NCBI GenBank assembly: GCA_036346205.1
Contig: JARFJB010000396.1
Location: 46,001 to 110,000 of the forward strand
Source: Vesta saturnalis
Lineage: Eukaryota > Arthropoda > Insecta > Coleoptera > Lampyridae
Length of the DNA: 64,000 nucleotides
Direction of reading: 5' to 3'
Both the position numbers and the translations under genes were made by a program. The notes beneath the pieces are model-generated. The model saw nothing but the letters and a program-made list of their open reading frames with translations, ran no database searches and was not told the origin of the DNA. This document shows positions 1 through 11,004 of the stretch, one piece after another (positions within the stretch are counted from its first letter, which is position 1; every line of letters begins with the position of its first letter).

Positions 1-585
1 ATTTCTGCTAAAACAGGACTTAAGCTACCTCCCATAGGAACACCATCTAATTGTTTGTAATAAAGTCCATCAAATACAAAATACCCATTATTGAATACAA
101 AAGTAATGCATTTCATGAAATAGTCTTCATCTAAATTAGTGAATTGTTTGATAACAGGCCATTTAATTTTGATAAGATCTAGGATTAATTTGGTGGGAAT
201 GTTCGTAAACAAGGATACAGCATCAAAGGAAACAATTACATGCGTATCTGGTAATTGGAAATCTTGCATTGAAGAAACAAAAGTAAAGGAATCAGGGATG
301 TCAACTTTATCAGGTACGTTTTTTAAGTACGTGGAGAGAATTGTTGCTAAGAATTTGGATATTTTAGTAGTGGGACTGTTAGTACAGCTCACAATAGGTC
401 TAAACGCGATAGGATTTTTGTGAATTTTTGGTAGTGAGTAAAGCTTAGGTACGGACGAGTTGTAAATGGTTAGTAGTTTTTTGCTGGCTTCATCTAGTTG
501 ACCTTTATTAAATAATTCCAGAATTAATTTATTATGTTGAGCTTGTATAGAATTAGTTGGATCTTTGTTAATGATTTTGTAAGTT

Positions 586-600
<15 letters not shown>
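1..600 (-). CDS. Penelope-like element reverse transcriptase, partial
   Basis: Read from about 600 down to 1, the minus strand is a single uninterrupted frame of nearly 200 codons, open at both ends. It shows SLPKIHK and RPIVS blocks, a motif-A block SFDAVSLFTNIP near 195-230, and a motif-B block ending GVPMGGSLSPVLAE at 1-45. KIHK followed by SLFTNIP and M-G-x-S-L-S-P is characteristic of Penelope-like elements rather than LINEs or LTR elements. The YxDD catalytic box and any GIY-YIG endonuclease would lie beyond the window edge. The amino-terminal side runs into the (TA)n tract at 588-628, after which homology to the family stops, so the copy is 5'-truncated or interrupted there. The absence of any stop suggests a young insertion. 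Family assignment is confident; activity cannot be judged. Confidence 0.85.

Positions 601-628
<28 letters not shown>
588..628. repeat. (TA)n tract at left edge of the giant inverted repeat
   Basis: About 20 uninterrupted TA dinucleotides. It separates the Penelope-like frame from the left arm of the inverted repeat and mirrors the (TA)n tract at the right edge. Confidence 0.95.
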
Positions 629-631
<3 letters not shown>

Positions 632-999
632 TAGTATAGTAGTAGTATAGCTATACGGATCCTAATCCACTTTTCTACTATACTTTTTCTACGAGTGTTT
701 CTGCTCAAGGTCATCACATTGCCTACGTCCAAGTGCATGGTTTATCAATGTCATCATCTTCAAGGTCACCTCGGCCACGTGGTAGGAAAGGTTTGTATAC
801 ATCGTGGTAGGTGTGTAACCCCGCCTCTTCAAGGTCATGCTTGCACGAGTCCTTCAAGGTCAGTAACTAGAAAAGTTACTAGATTGTTGATTGTCCACGT
901 CAATTTTAGGTTATCCCCCCTGCATCTATTCCTGAAGGGCATTGCCCTCGGTCTCAAGCAAGTCTATGCATGTTTCAAGCAATGCCACGCCCCCCCAGT

Positions 1000-1120
1000 G
1001 CCCAAAACAGGTAGCCGTTTCCTAAAAACAGGTAGCCGTTTCCTAAAAACAGGTAGCCGTTTCCTAAAACAGGGGGTCCGTTTCCCAAAACAGATAGCTG
1101 TTTCGCAACCGTTTCCCCCA
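1000..1120. repeat. Minisatellite, about 21-bp unit with AACAGGTAGCCGTTTCC
   Basis: Four to five consecutive variants of a unit reading AACAGGTAGCCGTTTCCTAA. Related clusters occur at about 2637-2770 and 5230-5290 and, inverted, at about 9445-9485, 11880-11985 and 13340-13465, so the unit is part of the arm repertoire. Confidence 0.85.
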
Positions 1121-1129
1121 TGAGAACAA

Positions 1130-3330
1130 AGACGATCTATTGCTCAGGTCGAAAATAGATTCCACATCTCAATTCCAGGAAATCAAGAACAAAGGGGGCC
1201 CATTGATCAAAATCTATGCTTACATTTTTCAAGGCCACATGAAAGAACAAAGACGATCTATTGTTCAGTTATAATTTCTAAAAATAGATTGTTATCTCAA
1301 TTCTAGGAAAGCAAGAACAAAGACAATGCATTGTCAACGCTTCAAAGTCTGTGCTTATAAGGCCACACGAGAGAATAAAGGCGATTCATTGTTTTGGTTG
1401 AGTCATAGCTTCTGAAATTCCGGGAAATCAAGAACAAAGGGGGTCCATTGTTCAAACCGACGCTTCAAAGTCTATGCTTACAATTTTCAAGGCCGCATGA
1501 GAAAGCAAAGACGATCCATTGTTCAAGTTGAAATAGATTCCACATCTCAATTCTAGGAAATCAAGAACAGAGACGATGCATTGTTCAAGCCGACGGTTCA
1601 AAGTCTATGCTTCCAAGGCCACCTGAGAGAACAAAGACGATCTATTGTTTTGGATGAGTTATAAAAAATATATTGTTATCTAAATACACTTCGATTCTGA
1701 GAAATCAAGAATAAAGGCGATCCATTGTCAACGCTTCAAAGTCTATGCTTATAAGGTCACACTTCTGATAAAAGAACAAAGGCGATTCATTGTTTTGGTC
1801 GAGTTATAAAAATAGATTGTTATCTATATACAACAGAGGCGGCCCATTGTTCTAGCCAACGGTTCAAAGGCGATCCATTGTTCTAACCAACGATTTAAAG
1901 TTTATGCTTATGAGGTCACACCTCTGAGAAATGAACAAAGACGATCCATTGTTCAGTTATTCTAGAAATAGTTTGTTATCTCAATTCTAGGAAATCAAGA
2001 ATAAAGATGATGCATTGTCAACGCTTCAAAGTCTATGTTTACAAGGCCACATGAGAGAACAAAGACGATTCATTGTTTTGGCTGAGTCATAGCTTCTGAA
2101 ATTCTAGGAAATCAAGAATAAAGGGGGCCCATTGTTTCAAAGTCTATGCTTGCAATTTGCAAGGTAAAAGAACAAAGAAGATTCATTGTTTTGGCTGAGT
2201 TGTAGCTTCTAAAATTCCGAGAACAAAGACGATGCATTGTTCAGACTGATTAGGTCATCTAACAAGTAAAATATTTTTTATAAGACTTTATTAACCACAA
2301 TATACAGATAAAAAATCGATTTAAGTATTATGGGATATACTCACTTATGCTGGAGCATATCTATTTACTATTTGTTTTTCACATTCAATTTCCTTCAACT
2401 GATTCTCGTTTAATGTGGTCCACACAAGACATCATCATCTTTCCTAATAGGTCATCGCTTCATTATATTGTATACTAGCCATACATTCAGCTCCCTTAAA
2501 GTCTTCATATCAGGATCCTTTTACTTTGAGACATTGTTCGAGAGTTATTACAAACCTAAGTAAGCCCTGGAATGTTGTCTATGCATGCTTCAAGGTGATG
2601 TTTACTATGGTAACGCCTCCCCAGTGCCCTCAAGTGGTTCCCCAAAACAGGTAGACGTTTCCTAAAACAGGGGGCCCGTTTCACAAAACAGGGGATCCGT
2701 TTCCCAAAACAGAGGGTCCGTTTTCCAAAACAGATGGCTGTTTCTCAACACAGGTAACCGTTTCCCCCATTTCAAGGTTACACGAGAGAACAAAAGCGTT
2801 CTGTCATGATTCCTAAAAATAGATTGTTATCCAGCTACCACCCCACCTCAATTCTAGGAAACCAAGAACAAAGGGAGGTCCATTGTTCAAAGTCTATGCT
2901 TACAATTTTCAAGGTCACATGAGAAATGAACAAAAGTGATTCATTGTTCTGGTCGAGTTATAAAAATAGATTGTTATATAAATACCCTTCGATTCTAAGA
3001 AATCAAGAACAAAGGCGATCCAATATTTTAGCCAACGCTTCAAAGTCTATGTTTATAATTTTCAAGGTCACATGAGAGAACAAAGACGATCCATTATTCC
3101 GTTATAATTTCTAAAAAATAGATTGTTATCTAAATACATCTCAATTCTGGGAAATCAAGAACAAAGGCAATCCATTGTCAACGCTTCAAAGTCTATGCTT
3201 ATAAGGCCACACCTCTGATAACAAAGGCGATTCATTGTTTTGGCTGAGTCATAGCTTCTGAAATTCTGAAAAGAACACAGACGATTCATTGTTCAGACTG
3301 ATCTAACAAGTAAAATATTTTTTATGAAAC
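1130..3330. repeat. Array of about 100-bp degenerate units with GAACAA...TTGTTC hairpins
   Basis: More than fifteen variants of a unit containing an imperfect 22-bp palindrome (GAACAAAGACGAT, CATTGTTC), then TTCAAAGTCTATGCTTA, then TTTCAAGGCCACATGAGA or TTTCAAGGTCACATGAGA. Units vary in length and some are truncated. The mirrored array lies at about 11340-13330. No coding potential is visible in this block apart from the relic at 2270-2560. Confidence 0.85.
2270..2560 (-). pseudogene. Decayed second copy of the 80-codon palindrome ORF
   Basis: On the minus strand this stretch aligns with 3310-3650, including the start context with ACAATGTCTCAAAGTAAAAGGATCC and the block around GTGGACCACATTAAACG, but it carries internal deletions and lacks the open frame. 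The same decayed copy occurs in the right arm at about 12080-12360. So there are two intact and two decayed copies of this ORF, one of each per arm. Confidence 0.75.
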
Positions 3331-3397
3331 TTATAATTTATTAACCACAATATTCATCTATATACAGATAAAAGATCGATTTAAGTAAATATACATA

Positions 3398-3640
3398 TTA
3401 TGGCAAATTTGATGTACTTAACATTTTGTAATACCTTTGCTGGATCATATCCATTTTATTTATTATTTGTTTTTCACATTCAATTTCCTTCAACTGATTC
3501 TCGTTTAATGTGGTCCACAAGACATCATCATCTTTCCTAATAGGTATTTTCATCGCTTCATTATAATGTTTACTAGCCATACATTCAGCTTTCCTTAAAC
3601 CCTTCATATCAGGATCTGCGATCCTTTTACTTTGAGACAT
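3398..3640 (-). CDS. Unrecognised 80-residue charged protein, left-arm copy
   Basis: ATG-initiated frame of 80 codons. The product is rich in Lys, Glu, Asp, Met and Gln with no signal peptide or membrane segment; its carboxy half (from about residue 45) has a helical, coiled-coil-like heptad character. I do not recognise the family. The protein read from the right arm (11005-11247) is identical. The neighbouring decayed copy shows what loss of constraint looks like in this context, but arm identity could equally reflect recent duplication or gene conversion. AATAAA is present downstream in the 3' flank (around 3340). It might be one exon of a larger gene. Confidence 0.45.
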   Translation of the reverse strand: MSQSKRIADPDMKGLRKAECMASKHYNEAMKIPIRKDDDVLWTTLNENQLKEIECEKQIINKMDMIQQRYYKMLSTSNLP

Positions 3641-4284
3641 TGTCCGTGACTCATTACAAACCTACATCTCTTAAACTTATATGCAAAAACACAAATTAAA
3701 ATCTTTTAATTATACAGTTACGTAAATTTCAAAGTTAATTCCGAGAATTCCCCCCAAGGGCACACCTCTGAGAAAAGAACAAAACCGATTCATTGTTCCG
3801 ACCGAGTTATAAAAGTACACCTCAATTCTGAGAAATAAATTTTTAAAGAACAAAAGACGATTCATTGTTTAAGCCGACGCTTCAATGTCTATACTTACAA
3901 AATTTCAAGGTCACACTTCTTATAACAAAGGCGATCCATTGTTCTGGCCGAGTTATAATTTCTAAAAATAGACAAGGTCACGCCATATTACAATTCAGAG
4001 AAATAATTTTCAAGGTCCCAATCCTGTCCGATCCTGTCCATATTTTAACCCCGAATGCAACTGGTACATCTATATAAGGATGAATAATTTTACGGTAAAC
4101 CTAAAGTGCTGTGAAGAGCAATTAGATATTAGTTAAAGTTATAGATGTCTGACACTTGCATAGAAGGGAAACTTATGCGTCGAATTGTGCGGTTTAACTA
4201 CACATGCGTTCTTGTGCATTTTAAATTCTGAAATTGTGTTTTGAAAATTGTGCATATGTTTTGCGGGGTCACGCTACAGAGACG
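3641..4284. other. Intergenic arm sequence, no gene seen
   Basis: Contains further copies of the short-repeat units (GAACAAAAGACGATTCATTGTT near 3847 and a TCAAGGTCA site at 3905-3913). Long plus-strand frames here, such as one at 3865-4077, follow repeat sequence and are not convincing genes. Confidence 0.6.
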
Positions 4285-4737
4285 ATGGTTGTAATAGTTG
4301 ATGTACAGGGATTCAAAACGGCAAAACATGTATTTACACCCAAAGAGCTAGCAATATACAATGGAAATCAAGCTGCCCATTTTGTGTTCAAACCACCATT
4401 TCCTTGGCACCTCTTAGATGTAGAATTTCAACGACAAGCCGTCTGGTTAATCAATAATCATCACTGCATCAAATGGGGATCTGGATATACCTCTACACAT
4501 CTCTTTCCACATATACTTCGTGAACTAATATCGGTAACAGATGATGTGTACGTTAAAGGGCGAGAAAAAGCTGATTACATTCGAAAACTGTTGAGACAGT
4601 CAGTTATAGAAATTGAAGATCAACCAGCTTTACCCAAAATGAAAACAACTTGTTTCTTTCATACAAAAACTACTTGTAATTGTGCTTTGACAAATGTACA
4701 CTTTTCATCCAATAACTATGTAAGACAATATCAGTGA
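4285..4737 (+). CDS. Unrecognised 150-residue protein with VDVQGF and VKGREK motifs
   Basis: The start is taken at the ATG opening MVVIVDVQGFK rather than at an upstream in-frame start (4234), because homologous-looking family members begin at this motif. Visible blocks: VDVQGF (residues 4-9), FVFKPPFPW, AVWLINNHHCIKW, DDVYVKGREKADYIRKLL, IEDQPALP, and a carboxy-terminal C-x-H plus C-x-C pattern (CFFH...CNCALTNVHF). I recall uncharacterised arthropod proteins of this size and layout, often in several copies per genome, but cannot name a function. The acidic VD near the start and the VYVKG block would fit an RNase-H/exonuclease-like fold; that is speculation. The right-arm copy (9962-10415) has lost its start codon and is frameshifted. 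Confidence 0.6.
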   Translation: MVVIVDVQGFKTAKHVFTPKELAIYNGNQAAHFVFKPPFPWHLLDVEFQRQAVWLINNHHCIKWGSGYTSTHLFPHILRELISVTDDVYVKGREKADYIRKLLRQSVIEIEDQPALPKMKTTCFFHTKTTCNCALTNVHFSSNNYVRQYQ

Positions 4738-5498
4738 AAGGAGTGTGCTGATAGGGGTTATAATATTTTCAATAAAAATGCTATTACTGTAAGTGTATTA
4801 TTTCATGTAAAAGCCCTATGATGCAAGCTATTTCTGTGGTCCACCCCTATCCATATAGGTCAACAATTTTAGCATTCCTTGGAGGTTAAATTCTTGGAAA
4901 TAGCAAATAAGCGTTCCTTTCTAACAATAGAATCAGTTCATGGAGGATTGTTGTCTATGCTAATATCAAGGTTCCTGTATTGGCTAAATGTTATGCGTAC
5001 AGTATCTGGTTGTGTGGTTGGAAATTCTCAAGGTCTCCAAACAATTGTCAAGACCATATGTCCTACAGGCCGATCTTACCCGACCTCATCCGATCGAAAT
5101 GTACTCGAAACCTGCAGGACCAATTCTAAACGAGTCATGGAAACAAGAATGATGGGGTCTATGCTAATATCAAGGTTCTTGACTAAATTATAGTAAAAAG
5201 CATGGACTCATACTATAGTCCACCAGGATGTTTCCCCAAATACAGATAACCGTTTCCCAAAACAGGGGAGCCGTCACTCATCACAGGTTTCCCCTACAGA
5301 GCCATTAATCGTGGTGGAGGCTAAACTGAACTAGGTCAAAACCTAAACGTCTGGTCATGAGGGGTTAGAAATCCCAATTCGTGGGAAGGTCCAAGTACAA
5401 TTTGAAAGTAGTTTTATATTACATAGAAAGCTAATCACCTACTTTGAGGGAATTTTTTATGGGGGTAGTTTCTATAAATCCCTTTAAATCACCTACTT

Positions 5499-5870
5499 TT
5501 AGGGGTAAAGGGAAGCTTTTCCAATAGGCTTATCATCTAGGGATGCAATTCTGACCCAGAGAAAAATGATGAATTCTGCGCCGCTTTTGAGAAGAAGAAG
5601 AATGACTATGTTTGAAAAAAGTTGGAATGAGAAGTAGTGTTGGAAACCATGATTGTTAGGGTTTAAAAGTCCCCATTGTATGTGTGCACAGTAACAGCAA
5701 TTACGAAAGTAGTAGTACGTAAGGTGCAAAGTACAGAAAAATCAGTAAGTGTGGAGGAGCGAAAGAAGAGGTTGGAGACGTTAATAAAGCAAGTAAAAGA
5801 AATAAAACTCGATTTGGAGTGTTATATACTGAAAACAAAAATGATGAAGCTGCGTATGAGCAATGAGTAA
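5499..5870. other. Arm segment with opposed open frames, identical in both arms
   Basis: A minus-strand frame (5499-5729, 76 codons) and a plus-strand frame (5676-5870, 64 codons, Lys/Glu-rich with VEERKKRLETLIKQVKEIK) overlap. The minus frame is reproduced exactly in the right arm at 8995-9225, because the DNA there is essentially identical. The plus-strand frame looks more protein-like (amphipathic helix). Neither is recognised, and one must be a shadow. Confidence 0.3.
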
Positions 5871-6428
5871 AAATAGTGTAGTAAAGCATGAAATTTTGGG
5901 AAGGATGAGTTTAAATACATATTTTAAAGAAGAAGAAAATTTAAAACGCTGCTAAGGGTGTGTTGTTATAAGTATCTCACAATTTTATTAGGTTTAAGTA
6001 ACTGTATCATTAAAAAATAAAGACTTTAAAAGTTAAAGAGACGGTTTTCGGTATTCTCTTCTCCCATAATGGTTCCTTATTGGCTATGCATATCTGGGCG
6101 TGGTTCGATAAACGTAAATTTTATCTGATATCCACCTTTATAGAAATCTCCCATAAGGAAATGGAACCCCTGCCGTACGTTGGGCTTTAAAGAGGTGAAA
6201 TTGGCCTATATACAACGTATAAACGAAGATTTATTGGAAAAGATCAATGACAGTAAAATGATCCCTAAATAAAAAGCAATTTACTGGTTTTAATGCAGAT
6301 CGGTCTTGTTTTTAGTCATTAAATGGCGTTTATGCATATGTGAACTAAAATTTATTAGTAAAGCGTTATAATGAATAATACAAAGACTTTTCTTTGTATA
6401 AAAGAGATTTAAATTGATTTTTTTTTTG
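5830..6428. other. 599-bp segment present only in the left arm
   Basis: The left arm reads GTTATATAC, then this segment, then CAAAAACCTAAA. The right arm joins GTTATATAC directly to CAAAAACC (about 8890-8903). The segment is AT-rich, has no recognisable gene, and shows no clear target-site duplication, so insertion on the left and deletion on the right are both possible. Confidence 0.8.
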
Positions 6429-6719
6429 CAAAAACCTAAAAAAATTAAATGTCTGCCCTATTCCTAAATTAACTACCCTTGGACTTAAAAGAGTAAACAG
6501 TGACAGCTTGCAGTATAGAAATGGAGTTAATTTGATGTAATTTTTATATAAAAGGTTAAGAAAATCGATTTATGGTTTTAATGTTGCAAAATGCAAGACA
6601 AGGATACCTGATTGTTTTATATAAATGAATAGTTTTTATTGTGTGTTAGGCGTTAGAATTTTTCATTGTTTTAAAGAGGATACAATAAGCTTGCATTCAC
6701 ATGTAATTCTTAAAAAATG

Positions 6720-8599
6720 TACCTTAATTATTAAGCTTTTTAAAATGACTGCCCCGTTCGTATTTGGATAACAATGTATAGGTTTAAGATGTTGCTTAAA
6801 TAACATTTGTAAACAAGCTTTTAATTATATGTAAAAATCTACTTTAGTATACTTCATTGAATTAGATAATTTAAAGCTTACGGAAAGGTTTTATACACAT
6901 TAAAAGAGTAACCTTTTACTATGCATTCGTTTAATCAACGTTTTTGCTGTGGCTAGCATTGTACATTTCCTTATGAACAATGCGATGCTTTCTTTTTCAA
7001 TTCAGTGCAAGTTGTGCGTGATGATCCTATAGAAACGAATTTAATGCGGTGGAAAATGGTGGCAGGTAAATATACTTTAAATAATTTTCTCAATTTGATT
7101 TTTGTTTCTTTGCATTACCACCCCCAAATTTGGTTGAGCGACCCAACGTGGTAGGTGTAGTGTATCAAAATGAATTAGTGGCGGTATACGTTTTATATGT
7201 GGTAAAAACAGTGCTTTCGCTAGGGTGCGTCAAAATAAATACATGTGCTAAAAAGTGTATCTAGTGTTTTGCGGGAGCAGGATAGCATGTCCAAAGTGCT
7301 GGATGTTGTAGTCAATAGTATAGGTTTAATGAAATACCCCTTCGCTGTAAACAACTAAAGCTAGTAAATTCAGTTTTCAAAATCTTACTTTCAATTTTAT
7401 GTTAAGTGCAATTTTCATATGTGCTTTACAAATGGTACTTTTGCACGAAATCAATGGGGAGGGTGTAACATATTTTCTTACACATCACACAACCATTAAT
7501 TTAACCTTTACATTATTGACTCGTTAAGACTACTAAAATTCTTTCATTTGAATCATTCCTAATTCATATAAATTAATAACAATAATAAATTGATAATATA
7601 ATTCTTATTAACTGTAATCCTCCTAACCGATCATTGAAACATGATTCAATAGGTTATTAACTTTTTTACCCTCTACCTATTTTAAAAGCGTTCATTGATT
7701 GTTTCAGCCTTATGAGATAAAATTTTAGTAATGATAAGTTGCTTTCAAGCTTATATTCATTCTACTACCCTATTACTAATATATCAATCAACTAACCTAA
7801 TCATACAGGTAGTACAATTTAGGTCTTACTTACTGTCCTGGTATATTGTGTGTGCCGTAGTTATTGAATTATAATATATTTAACTTCTCCTAAAACTTTT
7901 ATTTATCATCGTAAGATTTTGAGCACTTAATTTACCAGTTTAAGCAAGGTTCCACCTAAGCAAGTGTCACACAGATCACGCTAAATGTTTGGATGTAGAA
8001 AGGTGATATCAACATAAGGTCAAAGAAACGTAAGGTGGATAAAGAACTGTGTTTTAGTAAAGGAATGTGTATAACAATATATGTTTATATTAATAAAAAA
8101 TCTTGGAAATGTTTATTCTAGATTATTTATCCTAACTACATATCTCTAGACCATCAATAAAGTTTCGCAACCTTTTAAATAGGATAAAATGAAAATTAAA
8201 TGAGATGTAAGTATATAGATGTTACACTTCTAGGTTTTGTAATGTAGTTAGCAGTTGCTGAGTTGTTTCTTTGCTCAGTTTAATGTCTTCTAAATGCTTG
8301 ACTCAGCCAAGAATTGCTTGGGCGACCCTGAAAGGTAGAATCCCCCACGCCTTGAAAATTTTATTTAGTACTCCTGAGAAATGGTTTATAAGAATTAACA
8401 CCTTAGCTCAGCCAAGAACCTTGAGGAATATACGTAGGGAATGTGTATGATGGCCTTGGGTAATACAACTTTGACCTTGAAGCGTCTTGATTTCTCAGAC
8501 CTGAAATGGTGGGGGTAGCTGGATAACAATCTATTTTTATAACTCGACCAAAACAATGAATCGCCTTTGTTCTTTTCTCAGAGGTGTGAACTTAAGGGC
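6720..8599. other. Central loop of the inverted repeat, no gene seen
   Basis: AT-rich, mostly unique sequence with no long convincing frame on either strand. The last 150 bp (about 8450-8599) again contain arm-type repeat units (GACCTTGA, AACAATGAATCGCCTTTGTTC), so the repeat family intrudes into the loop. Confidence 0.6.
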
Positions 8600-9961
8600 A
8601 TTTTTTAAAAATTACATATGAATGCAAGCCTATTGTATCCCCTTTAAAACAATGAAAACCCATTCTAACACCTAACACACAATAAAAACTATTCATTTAT
8701 ATAAAACAATCAGGTATCCTTGTCTTGCATTCTGCAACATTAAAACTATAAATCGATTTTCTTAACCTTTTATATAAAAATTACATCAAATTAACTCCAT
8801 TTCTATACTGCAAGCTGTCACTGTTTACTCTTTTAAGTCCAAGGGTAGTTAATTTAGGAATAGGGCAGACATTTAATTTTTTTTTAGGTTTTTGGTATAT
8901 AACACTCCAAATCGAGTTTTATTTCTTTTACTTGCTTTATTAACGTCTCCAACCTCTTCTTTCGCTCCTCCACACTTACTGATTTTTCTGTACTTTGCAC
9001 CTTACGTACTACTACTTTCGTAATTGCTGTTACTGTGCACACATACAATGGGGACTTTTAAACCCTAACAATCATGGTTTCCAACACTACTTCTCATTCC
9101 AACTTTTTTCAAACATAGTCATTCTTCTTCTTCTCAAAAGCGGCGCAGAATTCATCATTTTTCTCTGGGTCAGAATTGCATCCCTAGATGATAAGCCTAT
9201 TGGAAAAGCTTCCCTTTACCCCTAAAAGTAGGTGATTTAAAGGGATTTATAGAAACTACCCCCATAAAAAATTCCCTCAAAGTAGGTGATTAGCTTTCTA
9301 TGTAATATAAAACTACTTTCAAATTGTACTTGGACCTTCCACGAATTGGGATTTCTAACCCCTCATGACCAGAGTTTAGGTTTGACCTAGTTCAGTTTAG
9401 CCTCCACCACGATTAATGGCTCTGTGAAACCTGTGTGAGTGACGGCTCCCTGTTTTGGGAAACGGTTATCTGTATTTGGGGAAACATTCTGTGGACTATA
9501 TGAGCCATGCACTATAATTTAGTCAAGAACCTTGATATTAGCATAGACCCCATCATTCTTGTTTCCATGACTCGTTTAGAATTGGTCCTGCAGGTTTCGA
9601 GTACATTTCGATCGGATGAGGTCGGGTAAGATCGGCCTGTAGGACATATGGTCTTGACAATTGTTTGGAGACCTTGAGAATTTCCAACCACACAACCAGA
9701 TACTGTACATAACATTTAGCCAATACAGGAACCTTGATATTAGCATAGACAACAATCCTCCATGAACTGATTCTATTGTTAGAAAGGAACGCTTATTTGC
9801 TATTTCCAAGAATTTAACCTCCAAGGAATGCTAAAATTGTTGACCTATATGGATAGGGTGGACCACAGAAATAGCTTGCATCATAGGGCTTTTACATGAA
9901 ATAATACACTTAATAATAGCATTTTATTGAAAATATTATAACCCCTATCAGCACACTCCTT

Positions 9962-10415
9962 TCACTGATATTGTCTTACATAGTTATTATAAAAGTGTAC
10001 ATTTGTCAAAGCACAATTACAGTGGTTTTTGTATGAAAGAAACAAGTTGTTTTCATTTTGGGTAAAAGCTGGTTGATCTTCAATTTCTATAACTGACTGT
10101 CTCAACAGTTTTCGAATGTAATCAGCTTTTTCTCGCCCTTTAACGTACACATCATCTGTTACCGATATTAGTTCACGAAGTATATGTGGAAAGAGATGTG
10201 TAGAGGTATATCCAGATCCCATTTGATGCAGTGATGATTATTGATTAACCAGACGGCTTGTCGTTGAAATTCTACATCTAAGAGGTGCCAAGGAAATGGT
10301 GGTTTGAACACAAAATGGGCAGCTTGATTTCCATTGTATATTGCTAGCTCTTTGGGTGTAAATACATGTTTTGCCGTTTTGAATCCTGTACATCAACTAT
10401 TACAAATCGTCTCTG
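9962..10415 (-). pseudogene. Right-arm copy of the 150-residue ORF, start codon lost
   Basis: Reverse complement of 4285-4737. The left copy has GACGATGG at its start codon; here the matching sequence is GACGATTTG, so two bases are missing and the ATG is gone. Further small indels near 10080 (QPAFTQNE instead of QPALPKM) and 9990 shift the frame. The middle of the protein (GSGYTSTH... to IEDQPA, about 10080-10222) is still readable. Confidence 0.75.
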
Positions 10416-11004
10416 TAGCGTGACCCAAAACATATCACATTTCAAAACAATTTAGAATTTAAATGCAAGAAGCATGTGGTTAAACACAATTCGAGATAAG
10501 TTTCCTTATGCAAGTGTCAGACATCTATAACTTAACTAATATCTAATTGCTCTTCACAGCACTTTAGGTTTACCGTAAAATTATTCATCCTTATATAGAT
10601 GTACCAGTTGCATTCGGGGTTAAAATATGGACAGGATCGGACAGGATTGGGACCTTGAAAATTATTTCTCTGAATTGTAATGGCGTGACCTTGTCTATTT
10701 TTAGAAATTATAACTGGCCAGAACAATGGATCGCCTTTGTATAAAAGTGTGACCTTGAAATTTTGTAATATAGACATTGAAGCGTCGGCAAACAATGAAT
10801 CGTCTTTTGTTCTTTAAAAATTATTTCTCAGAATTGAGGTGTACTTTTATAACTCGGTCGGAACAATGAATCGTTTTGTTCTTTTCTCAGAGTGCCCTTG
10901 AAATTCGGAATTAACTTTGAAATTTACGTAACTGTATAATTAAAAGATTTTAATTTGTGTTTTGCATATAGTTTAAGATGTAGGTTTGTAATGAGTCACG
11001 GACA

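Larger units (their letters stand above)
630..6719. repeat. Left arm of giant inverted repeat
   Basis: Composed of short-repeat arrays (about 700-3330), the 80-codon ORF (3398-3640), the 150-codon ORF (4285-4737), and a more complex inner part. Between genes the DNA is tandem or dispersed copies of units with TCAAGGTCA, GAACAAAG...CATTGTTC and AACAGGTAGCCGTTTCC. Bases 4738-5498 include a long frame with an internal repeat (ATGCTAATATCAAGGTTC at about 4957 and 5159), which looks like repeat DNA rather than a gene. Confidence 0.85.

Noticed and set aside
139..423. Plus-strand 94-codon frame
   Set aside because: Antisense shadow of the Penelope-like RT on the minus strand.
695..1123. Plus-strand 142-codon frame with repeated TGSRFLK
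   Set aside because: Translation of the AACAGGTAGCCGTTTCC minisatellite and TCAAGGTCA repeats.
1130..3330. CRISPR-like array
   Set aside because: Regular short units with palindromic cores, but the whole unit is repeated and degenerate, there are no unique spacers of constant length, no cas genes, and the DNA is eukaryotic.
4879..5193. 104-codon plus-strand frame in the left arm
   Set aside because: Contains an internally repeated ATGCTAATATCAAGGTTC word and the right-arm copy is frameshifted; no protein-like conservation.
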